Shown here: positions 14,001-24,714 of the stretch, one piece after another | Position numbering within the stretch: the stretch's first letter is position 1 | Layout: every line of letters begins with the position of its first letter | Assembly: GCF_050948175.1 (NCBI RefSeq) | Contig: NC_135207.1 | Coordinates: 5,607,501-5,671,500, forward strand | Length of the DNA stretch: 64,000 nt | Direction: 5' to 3' | Origin: Xylocopa sonorina | Taxonomy: Eukaryota; Arthropoda; Insecta; Hymenoptera; Apidae | The notes under the pieces: model-generated | Told to the model about the DNA's origin: nothing | Databases searched by the model: none | Seen by the model: only the letters and a program-made list of their open reading frames with translations | Translations under genes and position numbers: made by a program

Positions 14001-15619
14001 AGTCCAACCGTGCAGTTTCGAGGCAGGCGCGTTGGGACTAGGACTTGGGTTTGAAAATGTAACAAGCACGACGATACGAGAGCACGAGCGTTTGTCTGTA
14101 GACGAAACGAACCAGAAAAACGACACCACGCGTTGCAAAAGAAACGAAGCCCTCGAAGTTTAATCGTTCGAACGCCTTAACTTTGCACCTATCTCCGACT
14201 GAGACGATTAACATATAAATGATAGAATAAATCTGTTGCACGTAGTGCGAGGGCAGACGCGAGGTTCAAGCGGGAAGAGGGAAGGAGTCGCGACCGGAAG
14301 CGAGACCTCGATGAAATTTAAAGACTCGATCCCTCTCTAAGGAGGAATCGAGTCGATCGAGCGACGTGCAACATATCGATCGATAGTGTGCGCCACGACG
14401 TGAAAACCGGTCGAGAGAGTGTTGCTTTATAATCTATGGATTGGCCGTGTGCGGCATATAAATGGGCCGAAACGTTGTAACCAGGCCGCAGTCCAAATTA
14501 CGATGCTCGATGCCACCCCTTGACGTCGCTTTTTCTTTTCTCTATTACCATAACAAAACAAGTCTCAACTCTCGCGATGCTCTTGTTCTATATAATAAAC
14601 GTCTGCGTACTACTAATCGAGGGATCGAAGAATTTTCTAGGAATCGTTATTGCTATCCAAATTTAGTCGATCGTCGACGAGTCGCTCGACGAATTTTCAA
14701 CAGCGATGCACTCACAAGCAAGAAACACGATTCTCAAAGAGCAACTGAATATTTCGACGAATTTATACGTTCGATACTCTGAAAACTTGGTTCGTCGTGA
14801 AAACTTCAGCGCTTGCCTTAAAGATTCCACAGTGCCGCTTCGAAAGTCCGGTCGTTCCAGGCTCGCAGGCTTTAGCTACGGTTCAGCTGGCTCGACGTGC
14901 TGAATTTCCCTGGACTCCTGTGTGACGCACGTTCCTGGGATAAAAATGTGCCACGTTACGTAAGGAGACACGAGACTCGGACGGTCGATTACGTGGGCAG
15001 CCGATCTGGACGCGTGTGCATGTCGACGGGTAACGACACACGCGAGCAGTGCAATATGCATCGCGATACATCGAATGCGCGGCCGTTCGAGCGTTACGTT
15101 CCACGGGTATGTTTATATATGCGCTTTATACCGGGGGTGTACGAACACCGGAGGTACTTCACGTATCCAAGTACCATTTACGCAGCGGTTGGGCCACTGG
15201 AAGGCAACGGTCGACTGTCGGCGATAGGAGGAAGGCGGCCCCGCTCTCTATGAAAATCCCCGGTCCAACCAGACGTATGTCTCGAGAATGCTGCATCGAT
15301 TTCCGGGTGGCTTTCCCATGAATCTCAACTCGTTCGTGTTCGAATTTGCATTCGAGATTAAATTGGAATACATTCTTTCAGTGAAAAGCACGCTTATATT
15401 TTGATATATCGTGACGGAGTTACAGAACAGGATCGCTTAACCTACGTCTCGCTGAGTAACGACAGAAAGATAAGATCCAGATTACATCTGTCTCTTCTAA
15501 CTGTAACGATGGACGCGATTACAGAGTAATTTGATTTCTCGATTGGAATAAATAAATAAATTAAATAATATTAAATAAATAACGATATCGTTGAGCAGTC
15601 TGCGCGGGGCTCGTCCCTT
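2097..15619. other. 13.5-kb intergenic stretch without a supported gene
   Basis: The DNA is moderately GC-rich with very frequent CpG (many CGATCG and TCGCG words). Open frames up to 170 codons occur on both strands and overlap one another. They lack recognisable domains and consistent splice structure, so I take them as chance. A short CT microsatellite lies at 7329-7345, a T run at about 9276-9287 and a pyrimidine-rich tract at about 12034-12075. It may hold enhancers or a noncoding RNA for the flanking minus-strand genes, but nothing in the sequence proves this. Confidence 0.5.
14323..14354. repeat. Short imperfect hairpin
   Basis: GACTCGAT at 14323 pairs with ATCGAGTC ending at 14354. 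CCCTC and GGAGG extend the stem imperfectly across a loop of about five bases. No function is assigned. Confidence 0.4.
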
Positions 15620-18406
15620 TTACGTTTCGTTCTCGTCATCCCTTTCCGTGAGCGGTAATTCCGTGGGTGGTTCGGTTGGCCATTTTCCCACGGTCGCCGC
15701 AGGGTCGATAGTCGAAGGTGGATCCGTGATAACGATTGGCCCGAGAGGTTCGACCGTTTGTTCCTCGTCCTTCACGCTGTTCTTATCTTTCTCGTCTAAG
15801 CTCTGAGGATTCCCGCTCACTTCCGGCTTTACCATTACCATCTGCGGTTTCATCGCCGAGCTGTTCTCGTCCGGCATCGGTGGGACCAGCTCCGTCGACG
15901 GCACCATCGTTTTGATCTGACACTGACGACCCATGTAACCCAACGGGCAGGTACATCTGCAACGACGCGTTTACGATTACCGTTACCAGCCACTGACCGA
16001 TCTAACCGCGCGAACAATGTCAAAGCCATCGAGCTTTACCTGTAATTGCCGTCCTCCTTGGTCATGCTGATGCACGTGCCGTTGTTGCGACAGATCCCCG
16101 GATTCTCGTCGCAATAAGTCAGCTTCTCGTCGCATAGATCACCCGCCCATCCTGGCTCGCATCGGCACTCCCATGGCCGTTTGCACGTACCGTGGACGCA
16201 GCCAGGATAAGGCACGCATTTGGTGCAGTTCGGCCCCGTCCAGCCTACGCGACACCTACACGTGCCAGGGCGACGGCAACCGCCGTGCTCGCGGCTGCAT
16301 CCTTGCGAGCAGATCGCTGCGGAAAAAGGAGACGTTCGAGACGACGAAGGGCGGAGGGACGCGAGAGAGTTCTGACGGGTTTACGTTCCAGCCAGACACG
16401 AGGGCGAGGAACCAGCGAGCAACTTACGCGTTTGACAGAGCAGCCCGGTCCAGCCTGGTTCGCAACGGCACTCCAATGGTCCCTGACACGTCCCGTGCAC
16501 GCATCCTGGCAGAATGGCGCACTGTTTGCACTTTGGGCCCTGCCAACCTAGTCGACACCTGCGAGGCAAATTTTTCAGACTCGTTCGAATACTTCTTTTT
16601 TCTGTATTGATAATGGAATCGAGGGAACTTGTATGACATTCTCGTTGCGATCGCGGCGAAGCGAGAGAACCGACGGGAAACCCGTTCGTCGACGGTCTCC
16701 CGCAGCTTCCACGCTTCCCCTAAATTACCAGCTACGAACGTTAATGGGACGAGGGTCGAGCAAACGGGCGGTTTCATTGCTTCGATCCGCCGCTACCGGC
16801 ACTGATAACCGCTCATTACTCAGCCATTACGCGTCGCGCTTTACCTGCATTCGCCGGGCTTCTCGCAGTAACCCTGGCTCGGTAGACAATCGGAGGCGCA
16901 GATCGGTTCCGAGCAGAACATGCCCTTCCACCCGGGATCGCAGGAACACTCGAAGCTCACGTTACAGCTGAAAGTGAAAATTCGCCTGGTGAATGGCTCG
17001 AATGCCGTGGAACGCGATTGTTTCCGCCCCTTCTGCTGATCGCGGCGTTCAAAAGATCGGAATTAACCTAAAGGTTTCGCGTTCGCGTTTTATCGGCGTT
17101 AAAACGAAGTTGAAATCCGAATCGGAAGAGAGTAATAGCCTCGATTGGTCTCGATTTATTTCACGACTCTTTGTTAGGGTTAACCATCGACTCGCTCTTT
17201 CGACTCGTTCGAAGCCAAGAGTCTCTCTCTCTTCCACTCTTGTCGATTCATCGAGAGTACGTAAAAAGGGTAACGAAAAATTACCTGCCGTGCTGGCATC
17301 CTGGCAGCGCTACGCACTTGTCGCAGAGCTCGCCATAGAAGCCCAATTTGCAACGACATTCGCCGGGTCGGCGACAGTAACCCTGAAGAGGGTCGCACCC
17401 CTTCCGACAGATTGGTACGTCGCACAAATCGCCGGTCCATCCTAAACGAACGAAAATAAAATACACCGATTATGCAAACACGTCAACGTCTGGTGGTCAA
17501 CGTGGTTCGCCTCTCATTTATTTTCATCGCGCTTTTCTGCGCCACGCTCGCGACGAATTCCATCGGTCTTTGGCCTTTTTTTGGTTTCTTTACCTGGCAG
17601 ACACTTCACCTCGCCAGCCTCGTCGCAGACGTAGTGCGAGTTCGGATGTTGAGACGCTGGTATCTCGCAGGCTTGCTTCTTCCATTTTGGAACGTATCTA
17701 AACGGGATACAAAGAGACTTTGTTTAAACCACCATGCGACGCAGACGTTCTCTACACTAGATTGCGTAAAATTCAATATCGAGGCACGAGAGCACGACGC
17801 TGTTACGTTAACGGTTAGGTAACTGATCGGAGGAAAATGGCACGTATAGTTTCAATTAGTTGTACTATCGAGGGAATTGAAATATGTAGAATAAGCAGCG
17901 AAACGGGACATAATTGGACAACAAGGGGAACAGCGACAGATAACATCGATACCAAGCCCGCAATTAGAGTAACAGGGCGCTGACCATGCGACACGAGAAC
18001 CCGGCTCCACTATCTGATTCCCGATAATCGTGCACCGCGTATTATTTTCTATGATCACCTTTCTCCGCTCTGTTCGAGAGTACCCGTGCCACTTAACGCG
18101 TACCCATCGAGTCCGATCGAGTTAATCCGCGCGTACTCGAACGGGAACCAAAATTCGCGGTAAGTGGAACGAACGGATCTCTCGAAAGTGGAGGACGATC
18201 CGTGCCGCGAATCTGATAGCAGTCGTATCGCTGATTAAAATCGAATAAAAGTGTAATTGGTGAGGATACCTGGGTCCAGCCGCGAATCCAAACGGCAGCA
18301 CGCCCAGCCCTAGAACCGCGGTGGTACCGAGGTTAGGGCCATTGTACAGGTTGCCCAGTTCACCGGGACCGATCAGGAGGCTGAGACAGGCGAGCACAAG
18401 TATCAT
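15620..18406 (-). CDS. Secreted Notch-ligand-like protein: half DSL domain plus seven EGF repeats
   Basis: Seven coding exons, complement(18270..18406, 17594..17697, 17285..17441, 16845..16967, 16428..16558, 16040..16316, 15620..15956), encode 421 residues with phase kept throughout. Residues 1-17 are a signal peptide. Residues about 58-88 hold HYVCDEAGEVKCLPGW, which matches the C-terminal half of the Delta/Serrate/Lag-2 (DSL) domain in Jagged and Delta. No MNNL domain or N-terminal half of DSL is seen. Seven EGF modules follow. Modules 1-6 are three copies of the Jagged/Delta EGF1-EGF2 pair (CRKGC..QGYCRRPGEC, then LPGCQHG). Module 7 is a canonical EGF (NNGTC...GYMGRQC). The last 90 residues are rich in Pro, Glu, Thr and Asp, with no membrane segment, so the model predicts secretion. 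The architecture resembles DLK-like proteins and perhaps Drosophila weary (from memory). A role as a Notch modulator is inferred. Confidence 0.88.
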
Positions 18407-20056
18407 CTTTGCTTGACTCCCGAGTCAAGACTGAGGACGACCGCGTCCAAGGCTTCGGCTTGGATAACGGGACCTTGTTCGAGGTCACGGCATACTTTTT
18501 CGTCGTGGCCTCGAACGGTGGTGGTGGCGCCTGCGACGGTGTGGGTAGACGCGCGTGCGACGCACACCGTGTGTGTACCAACTACGCCGTCGACGCATCC
18601 GTGGAGGAGCTCTCCCCGTTTTACTTTTTTGTCCGCTCGCGACGAGTTTATTATTCGCTCGGGAAAGTTCAATGCACCTCCTCTTCGAGGCGAGCGAGCG
18701 CGCGAGCGAGCGTCCGCCGCCGGCCGCGGAAAGGAAATGGACGTTCCTGGAACTTTCTCGGGAGGACCCCGTGAAACGTTCGCCGCGATGGAATTTCGGT
18801 AAAATGCCCGCCAGGCACGACGACGCGACCGTTCCTTTGTCGCGAATAACAGTTCTTCTCCCCCCGTGGCTGTTAAAAACAGTAATCGGTGGACGCGCGA
18901 GCTGCGAGCATCCGGATCCGCTAATGGGTCAGGCCTTCGCTCGAAGCGTGTAAATAATAAAAAGAGAGAACGCGAATCTATACCTCGCGAATGCCGTGTA
19001 ACGGGAATCTTTTCAGCCCGTGAGAAGAAGTCCTGCGCGTGGTGTGTCCAAAGGATTCGTTCGGAGGATTCGATTCCCCTCCTCCCCTCCTGTAATCTGG
19101 TCTGAATCCATCCGATACGGGAGGACGGACCGTTCCCATTCCCAAATTCAATGAAAAAACCTAGGAAACCCTCGTCAGTCGATTTTTATCCAGAGACAAG
19201 AAGACGCGACGTCGACAAAGATGGGATTTAAGGTTCTGGTTACCGGCGAGATTAAAACGTAAGGCGCTTACGGCGAAACGCGAGTTTCTAAATCCTCGTA
19301 AACCGGCTGATTTACGGAAAAATGTAATCTAGAAGCGCAGGATTTACTTTTAACGAGGATCTCTGTTCACGCATAATTTACAGACGGGAAACGATTTCTT
19401 TCTTCAGTAGTAATTTATTTTCATAGTTTAGGGGCTATGTACAGGCTTCCGAGCTACTATTTACAAATAAATACAGTGGCTGGCGTCACGAACCGCGCCG
19501 TACACCTCTCTTTTCTCTTTTTTTTCTCGGTGATAGGAACTCTTTTACAGTCTGTTCGTTACGCGTTGAGCAAGGAGTTATTTAATTAACAGTCTATTAC
19601 ATACAAAAATATCCGAGAATCTGTACACTCTTCGATAGCTTCCGGCTGCTACACATATTTCGCTTACATAGTCCCTACTTGGATACACCGTTTGTACATT
19701 TCTCCGATACATACGTTTCACGGAATCGCAAACTATTGCCGTTGTGGGATAACAACTCTTGTAAAGACATGTACACACATTTAGAAACTATTTTACACGA
19801 CACAGGTTGTTCGATCTTACGTCTACGTGGAAGAAGAATTTTTACACCGCCGTTCGGAGAACTAGACGACGGATTCAATTTTCACTGCAGCCACGCGTCA
19901 CGATAATCCAGCGACGATAATCTTTACGCCTGGTTCCCTTAATCAACCCGTAGAATCCGCCCGTTCCACGTCCGAACGGACATATCCCTGAGTTTGTCAA
20001 TGTTGACGATCCCCCGTCAACATTCGTCCACTCGTCGAGCCGAAATGCAGCCCTCT
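18407..20056. other. Intergenic DNA between two minus-strand genes
   Basis: It holds the upstream region of the Notch-ligand-like gene (GC-rich, about 18410-18800) and probably the 3'UTR of the FN3 gene. A minus-strand AATAAA lies at 19414-19419. Overlapping open frames at 18403-18953 look like chance products of GC-rich sequence. I see no other gene. Confidence 0.5.
19414..19419 (-). terminator. Candidate polyadenylation signal of the FN3 gene
   Basis: AATAAA on the minus strand, about 640 bases past the stop codon at 20057. The 3'UTR could be this long. Nearer alternatives are not obvious. Confidence 0.3.
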
Positions 20057-23000
20057 TCAAACTTCCTCAGCCTCGACGTTCTTTCCTTTTCTACAGACCT
20101 TCGCCAAACCGAGGATGACAACTAAAAGAAGCGCAGAACCGCAGGCGGCGTAGATGTCCCAAGGATACAGGTCCTGAAGGGTCTTCTCTATCCTCTTAGC
20201 TTGAACGGAATTCGGCCTGGTGTCCACCTCGATGGGGAAGCTGCCAGGCCCGTCGTTCGAGGCGATCCTGACGAGGTATTTCGTCCCGGGCAGCAGAGAA
20301 ATCTGCGCGGAATTCGAGTCTGTCACTTGATTTCCCATAAGACCTCCCGTCTCGGGCTCCCAGGACACCACGTACGATTCCTTCGCCCCTGAATGATCCT
20401 TATCCACCCTGTCGTTGTAAGCGTTGCTCGTCGATGGTGTGTTGTCGGCCTCCAAATCGTCGGAACGATCGTCTTTCCTTCTGAAGAAGAACCTGCGGAA
20501 TATCTCGTCGGAGATTTGAGAGTCCTCCTGGTTCCTCCATTCCGCGAGCACTTTCTCGCCGTACTTCTCCAGGAAGAACTGTCTCACGCGATTGTTGAAT
20601 CGAACCTGCTCCAACGATCTCTGTTTCTGAAGCTGAGCTTGCACATCCTTCCAGGAGATCGTCGCCTCGTACAGAGCACCTTCTCTCAACGATTCCAGCT
20701 TTGGGAACCATTCTTGCCAACTGTAATGCTTCACGCCGTCCTCCATCGCGACGATGATCCAGGTATCCGGTCTTAGATTGGGAACGCGGTCTCCCGTGTA
20801 GTATCCGGCGACTCTCCATTGCTTGTACACTTTGCGCATCACCACTGCGACGTCGAATTTGTCCAGAGTGATGGGTGCCTTCTTGGGCGCTGATAGCATG
20901 GAGGGCAGATACTTCTCTTCGACTCTGGTCTTGCGAAAAGTGCAGGATGTTTGGCAGGCTGGACACTGAAAAGGATACCAATTGTGAGTTTCGTTCTCTT
21001 CTATTTCTCTTGAAAAGAGAGATTCGCGTACGAATGGAAGACAATCTATTATTCCATATTATCTAAATCTATTATAGAACAGAGATTATCCGGTAGCCAT
21101 TCGAAAAGTGCATTAGAGGGGCACTAATTAACGATCGTCCTAAAAGAGTCATCCTTTTTATCTAGCCAAAATCGAGGAACCGCCCCTTTTAACCATCGAT
21201 TCAAACATTCGTCGTAACATGGTAGTCGACCGTTTCCCAAATATTTGACAAAGATTCTTATCTGCGCGGGGGTCGATACGCGGACAGTTTGAACTCGAAC
21301 ACGACTCGTGGCATAGCCGCTCGATCTTCCGTGAAAATCGACAGGTAGTCGGTTCCAAGGATTTTTCCCAGCCCGTAAGTCTTCGCGGCGGAACTCCCTT
21401 TATCGAAAGGTCCCCTTTTCTTCTCGTCCCGTCGCCGTTCGTTCTACACCGCTTTCTTTCTTTCCGTTGGCTTTGAAATTTCCAGAGTTAACCCTCGCGC
21501 TTGATCGATCCGAATTTTCCGCCGTTTCGGACACGGTCGAGATTTCAGGACGGAAATCGAAAAGAAGAAATTACGCGTAGCTCCGCGGGTGTTTCAGTGG
21601 AACACTCTTACGAGAATCCTCGTACGCAGAAATCTCCTCTTATGAGAACGAGTTAAGAACGAGCTCGAAGTTGCCCCGAGACAGGCCACAATTTCCTCCC
21701 GACACGAGTTCCCCCGTGTTTCCCCATCGCGAACAAGGGGCCGAAAATTCTCTCTGCGCGGTACAACCTCCCCTAATCCAAAAGGCTGCTTCACCCGTAA
21801 ATTTACTTACATATAGATACAGGTCGCCCTCGCAAATGGTTCTCGTCTTCTCCCACTGGTTCTCGAGGGCCTCGCAGTACTGCCAGCACTGTAACACGTA
21901 CACAAGAGCGGTTGAACAGAGAGGCAAGCGGGAGAGAGGGAGAGAAAGAGAGAGAAGAAAAAACAACAACGTACACACGTGAAAGAAGCGAACGTGGGGA
22001 GGTTTCAGCGTCGAACAAAAAGCTCTTGCACGCACGGGTAAAAAGGAACGATGGTACACGAGGGGGATGAAGAGGGAACGACGACGCGCGGCCAAGGAAA
22101 GGGAGAATAAGAACCATCGGCTGGACCGTTGAATCGAGCGATTTAAGCGAAGAGGACCGAGGGAGGAAGGGGGTGCGCAACCAGAAACAGGAGAAAAAAA
22201 AAGACGGAACGTACGGGGAAGAAAGATAAAGACAGAGGGAGAGGAAAAGAGAGGGAGCGAGAAGGGGAGAGAGGGAGGTAGGCCGAATTAGCTCCAACCT
22301 GTTTCAGGCATAACAGGCACCGTCGTTGTTGTCTTCATATTTATTGGGGTACCGTCTCTCGTGGAGCCCTGTTTCCAACTCTTTTTTCTCCTCCTCTTTT
22401 CGAAGGAAAGACAGAGGGCGGAGAGGGAAAGAGAGAACCCTTTACCTCGTCCCCCCCTCCCGATTATCCTTCATCAAGATGTGTTCCTTCTAAGTCCGGC
22501 TGCTTCGTAGAAACGCCGTAGGTATATACCCCTCTTTCGCGCTAATGACGCCTTCAAAAAAGCAACATCGGCATCTACCAACAGCTTCGCGATAATTCCA
22601 CCCTGACCGTTCCCTTTCCTCCCTGATGACGATTTTTATCTCGTCCACCGCGTAAACGCGCGATTCACGGGTTTCTCGGTGCGAAAGAAGCGGACGAGGT
22701 CGACAAGAGATATGGCGGGCGTAACGTACGAGTACCCGCGGTGTCGCGCGAAGTGCATACGAGCAGATCGCTTTGTCGTTGTCGGCTTGTAGATCGAAAG
22801 GCAGAACGACGTGAATCGATAGAGGACGTGCAGGCGTCCGCTGGCCCCTGTTACCCAGTTTATTTCACTTTACGATGCCGCGGTCATTGATTTCCCGTAC
22901 GAGGGGACACGGTTTTTACGACCCCCGGTAGATCGTAACTGGATAACGACGCGATCATCGTTGCATTCGATGAGATTTGATAGAGGGACCGATGCCAGTG

Positions 23001-24714
23001 ACATTTGCGCTATCAGAATCCTCGTTTCAGCAGCCTTTGATCAATATCGCAACTACTATTAAACGCGACGATAATCGCGACGCGTTTCCGTTGCTGGTCT
23101 AACCGCATTAATCGCTACCATACTCCATTAAAATAGTTGAACCTTCTCGACGTTCTCTAAGAACGAGTTAAATCCAGACGCAACCCCTTTCCAAACGCCT
23201 CAGCCATGTAGTCACAGTATGTTCACCCTAAAACTTTCAGCAGTGCGAATTCCCTTTGAACGCAACTCTGCTAAAAAAAAAAAGTGGAAGAGTTCCACGA
23301 GTATCACGGACATCAAAGGCTCCGGGTAGCCGCAACGACATTTCGGAGCGTCGTGCTCAACCTGACGGCAATTTAAAACGCTGTCCCCTCGTGTTTCCAA
23401 TCGGTCGATCACCCGGCTCCCCCATCGCAGCCGATTGTCCGTAGTAAAACAATTACCGTTCACGAAAAGGGCGGTTCAAAGCCGAGCGAAGCGATTCCCC
23501 CACGCAGGAATAATCGTCATTATCCGGGCGTAACTCTCGCCGAGGGGGTTCTCCGCGCGCGACCTTCATTAAGCCACCTCCGCGCGTCCGCCTCCTCCAG
23601 AAGATCGTTATTCTAATGCGTCCTGGGGAAACCGAGTCCCGAGGACTCTCTCTCTCTCTCCTTTCACGGGCATAAATTTGAATGGATCATTGTCGATTCA
23701 TCCCCGATAATATTCCGCGCGCGTGCACACGCGCGCACACACGCGCGCCTCTCACGGTCCTCTCTCTTTATGTACACACGCGAGCGAGATGGCATCGATT
23801 TCCACGAAATTAATGGACACCCCCCCTGTACCACCAAATGAGCAACGCCCCGAGCGCACACGCGCGCCCAACGTTCGCCGCATTGTGCGTGAGTTAATCG
23901 TGATTCCCATCTGTCCATCTGCGACGTGTCCGTTCGGACGAGGGGTGCCCCACGCCGGTGGGGAACGTCGGGGACCACCATGATTTTCCACGGCGCCCCA
24001 TAAAACCGACGCGCAAGATTTATCGCCAGTGCCGAGTCGCTGGGACTGCCCTATCAGATTTCCAGACGATCGAATCGTCACCTAGCCGCGCTCGCACTCG
24101 CGGGGATTCCACCAGGGGACATTTTTCCGTGGGATTCCTCAGAGACACCGTCGGGGATTGTTTATAGTTTACCAGGAGGCTCCGCTAGCGGAGAAGCGGC
24201 GGTTGTTGATTTTTCCAGGAGAACTCTTGAACGGAACGTGCCTTCAGCCGGTTTCGAGCAGGGTGTCCGGGTAATTGGGAAAGAGGGTCACGTTAAAGTT
24301 GGAGGTATCGCGTTGGCCGCACGCTGTGCTCGGGAATTTCGTGACGAACTCCAGCCGGTTCTATTTGAGACGCGGTAAGAGAAGGTTGGAGGGAAAAACG
24401 TGGACGTGCGGAGAGATTGCTTACGAAACTTTCATCCCGTTCACTTTTCGGGAAAAGGTATACAAACTAAAGAATCCATGGTGCTTGAAATTTTCAAAGC
24501 ATCGCGGGACACGAACGAACCGTAAACTTTAGCTTACCATGCTACAAGTAGTCGGCAAGTGCTGCGGTCCCGTGTACCAATCGCAAGTGCCTTCGGCGGT
24601 GTGCTTCCTCAGGCATTGCGATCTACACTGAGCAATTCTTACGATCGGTCCAAGATCGAATCCGGTAACCAGCGTGGCGCACCAGACGAGAAACAGGAAC
24701 CACGGAATCTCCAT
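20057..24714 (-). CDS. Type I membrane protein with Cys-rich head and FN3-like module
   Basis: Three phase-0 coding exons, complement(24538..24714, 21811..21888, 20057..20965), encode 387 residues. Residues 1-18 are a signal peptide. A Cys-rich region follows (about residues 30-93, ten cysteines, including CRSQC, CWQYC and CPACQTSC) and spans the exon joins. Residues about 105-190 look like a degenerate beta-rich module (a possible FN3). A charged, helical, QKQ/RRK-rich linker then leads to a clear FN3-like segment at about residues 281-335 (YVVSWEP, then SLLPGTKYLVRI). A single membrane helix (about 355-374) and a short KGKN..EE cytoplasmic tail end the protein. I do not recognise the family for certain. 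The Cys-rich start plus FN3 recalls anosmin/Kal-1, but no WAP domain is seen, and anosmin is secreted. A cell-surface adhesion or receptor role is inferred. The first intron is 2.65 kb. Confidence 0.82.
22130..22280. repeat. Purine-rich low-complexity tract
   Basis: The plus strand is dominated by A and G (GGGAGAGAGGGAG and similar words). A second purine tract lies at about 21908-21965. Such tracts can form triplex (H-) DNA, but this is a property of composition only. Confidence 0.65.
23716..23748. repeat. Alternating purine-pyrimidine tract
   Basis: 33 bases alternate purine and pyrimidine without a break, all CG, TG, CA or AC steps. This is the classic Z-DNA-prone pattern. Confidence 0.8.

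Larger units (their letters stand above)
21889..24537 (-). other. First intron of the FN3 gene, repeat-rich
   Basis: The GT donor lies just below 24538 and the AG acceptor just above 21888. Purine-rich tracts fill about 21900-22290 (plus strand). A perfect purine-pyrimidine alternation lies at 23716-23748. A TC microsatellite lies at about 23647-23660. No nested gene is seen. Confidence 0.6.

Noticed and set aside
16173..16610. Plus-strand open frames of up to 145 codons
   Set aside because: They are antisense shadows of the EGF-repeat exons, whose conserved cysteines and splice sites prove the minus strand.
20393..21044. Alternative long frames on both strands across the FN3 exon
   Set aside because: The 302-codon frame with FN3-like and membrane segments and correct splice phase explains this DNA. 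The others are shadows.
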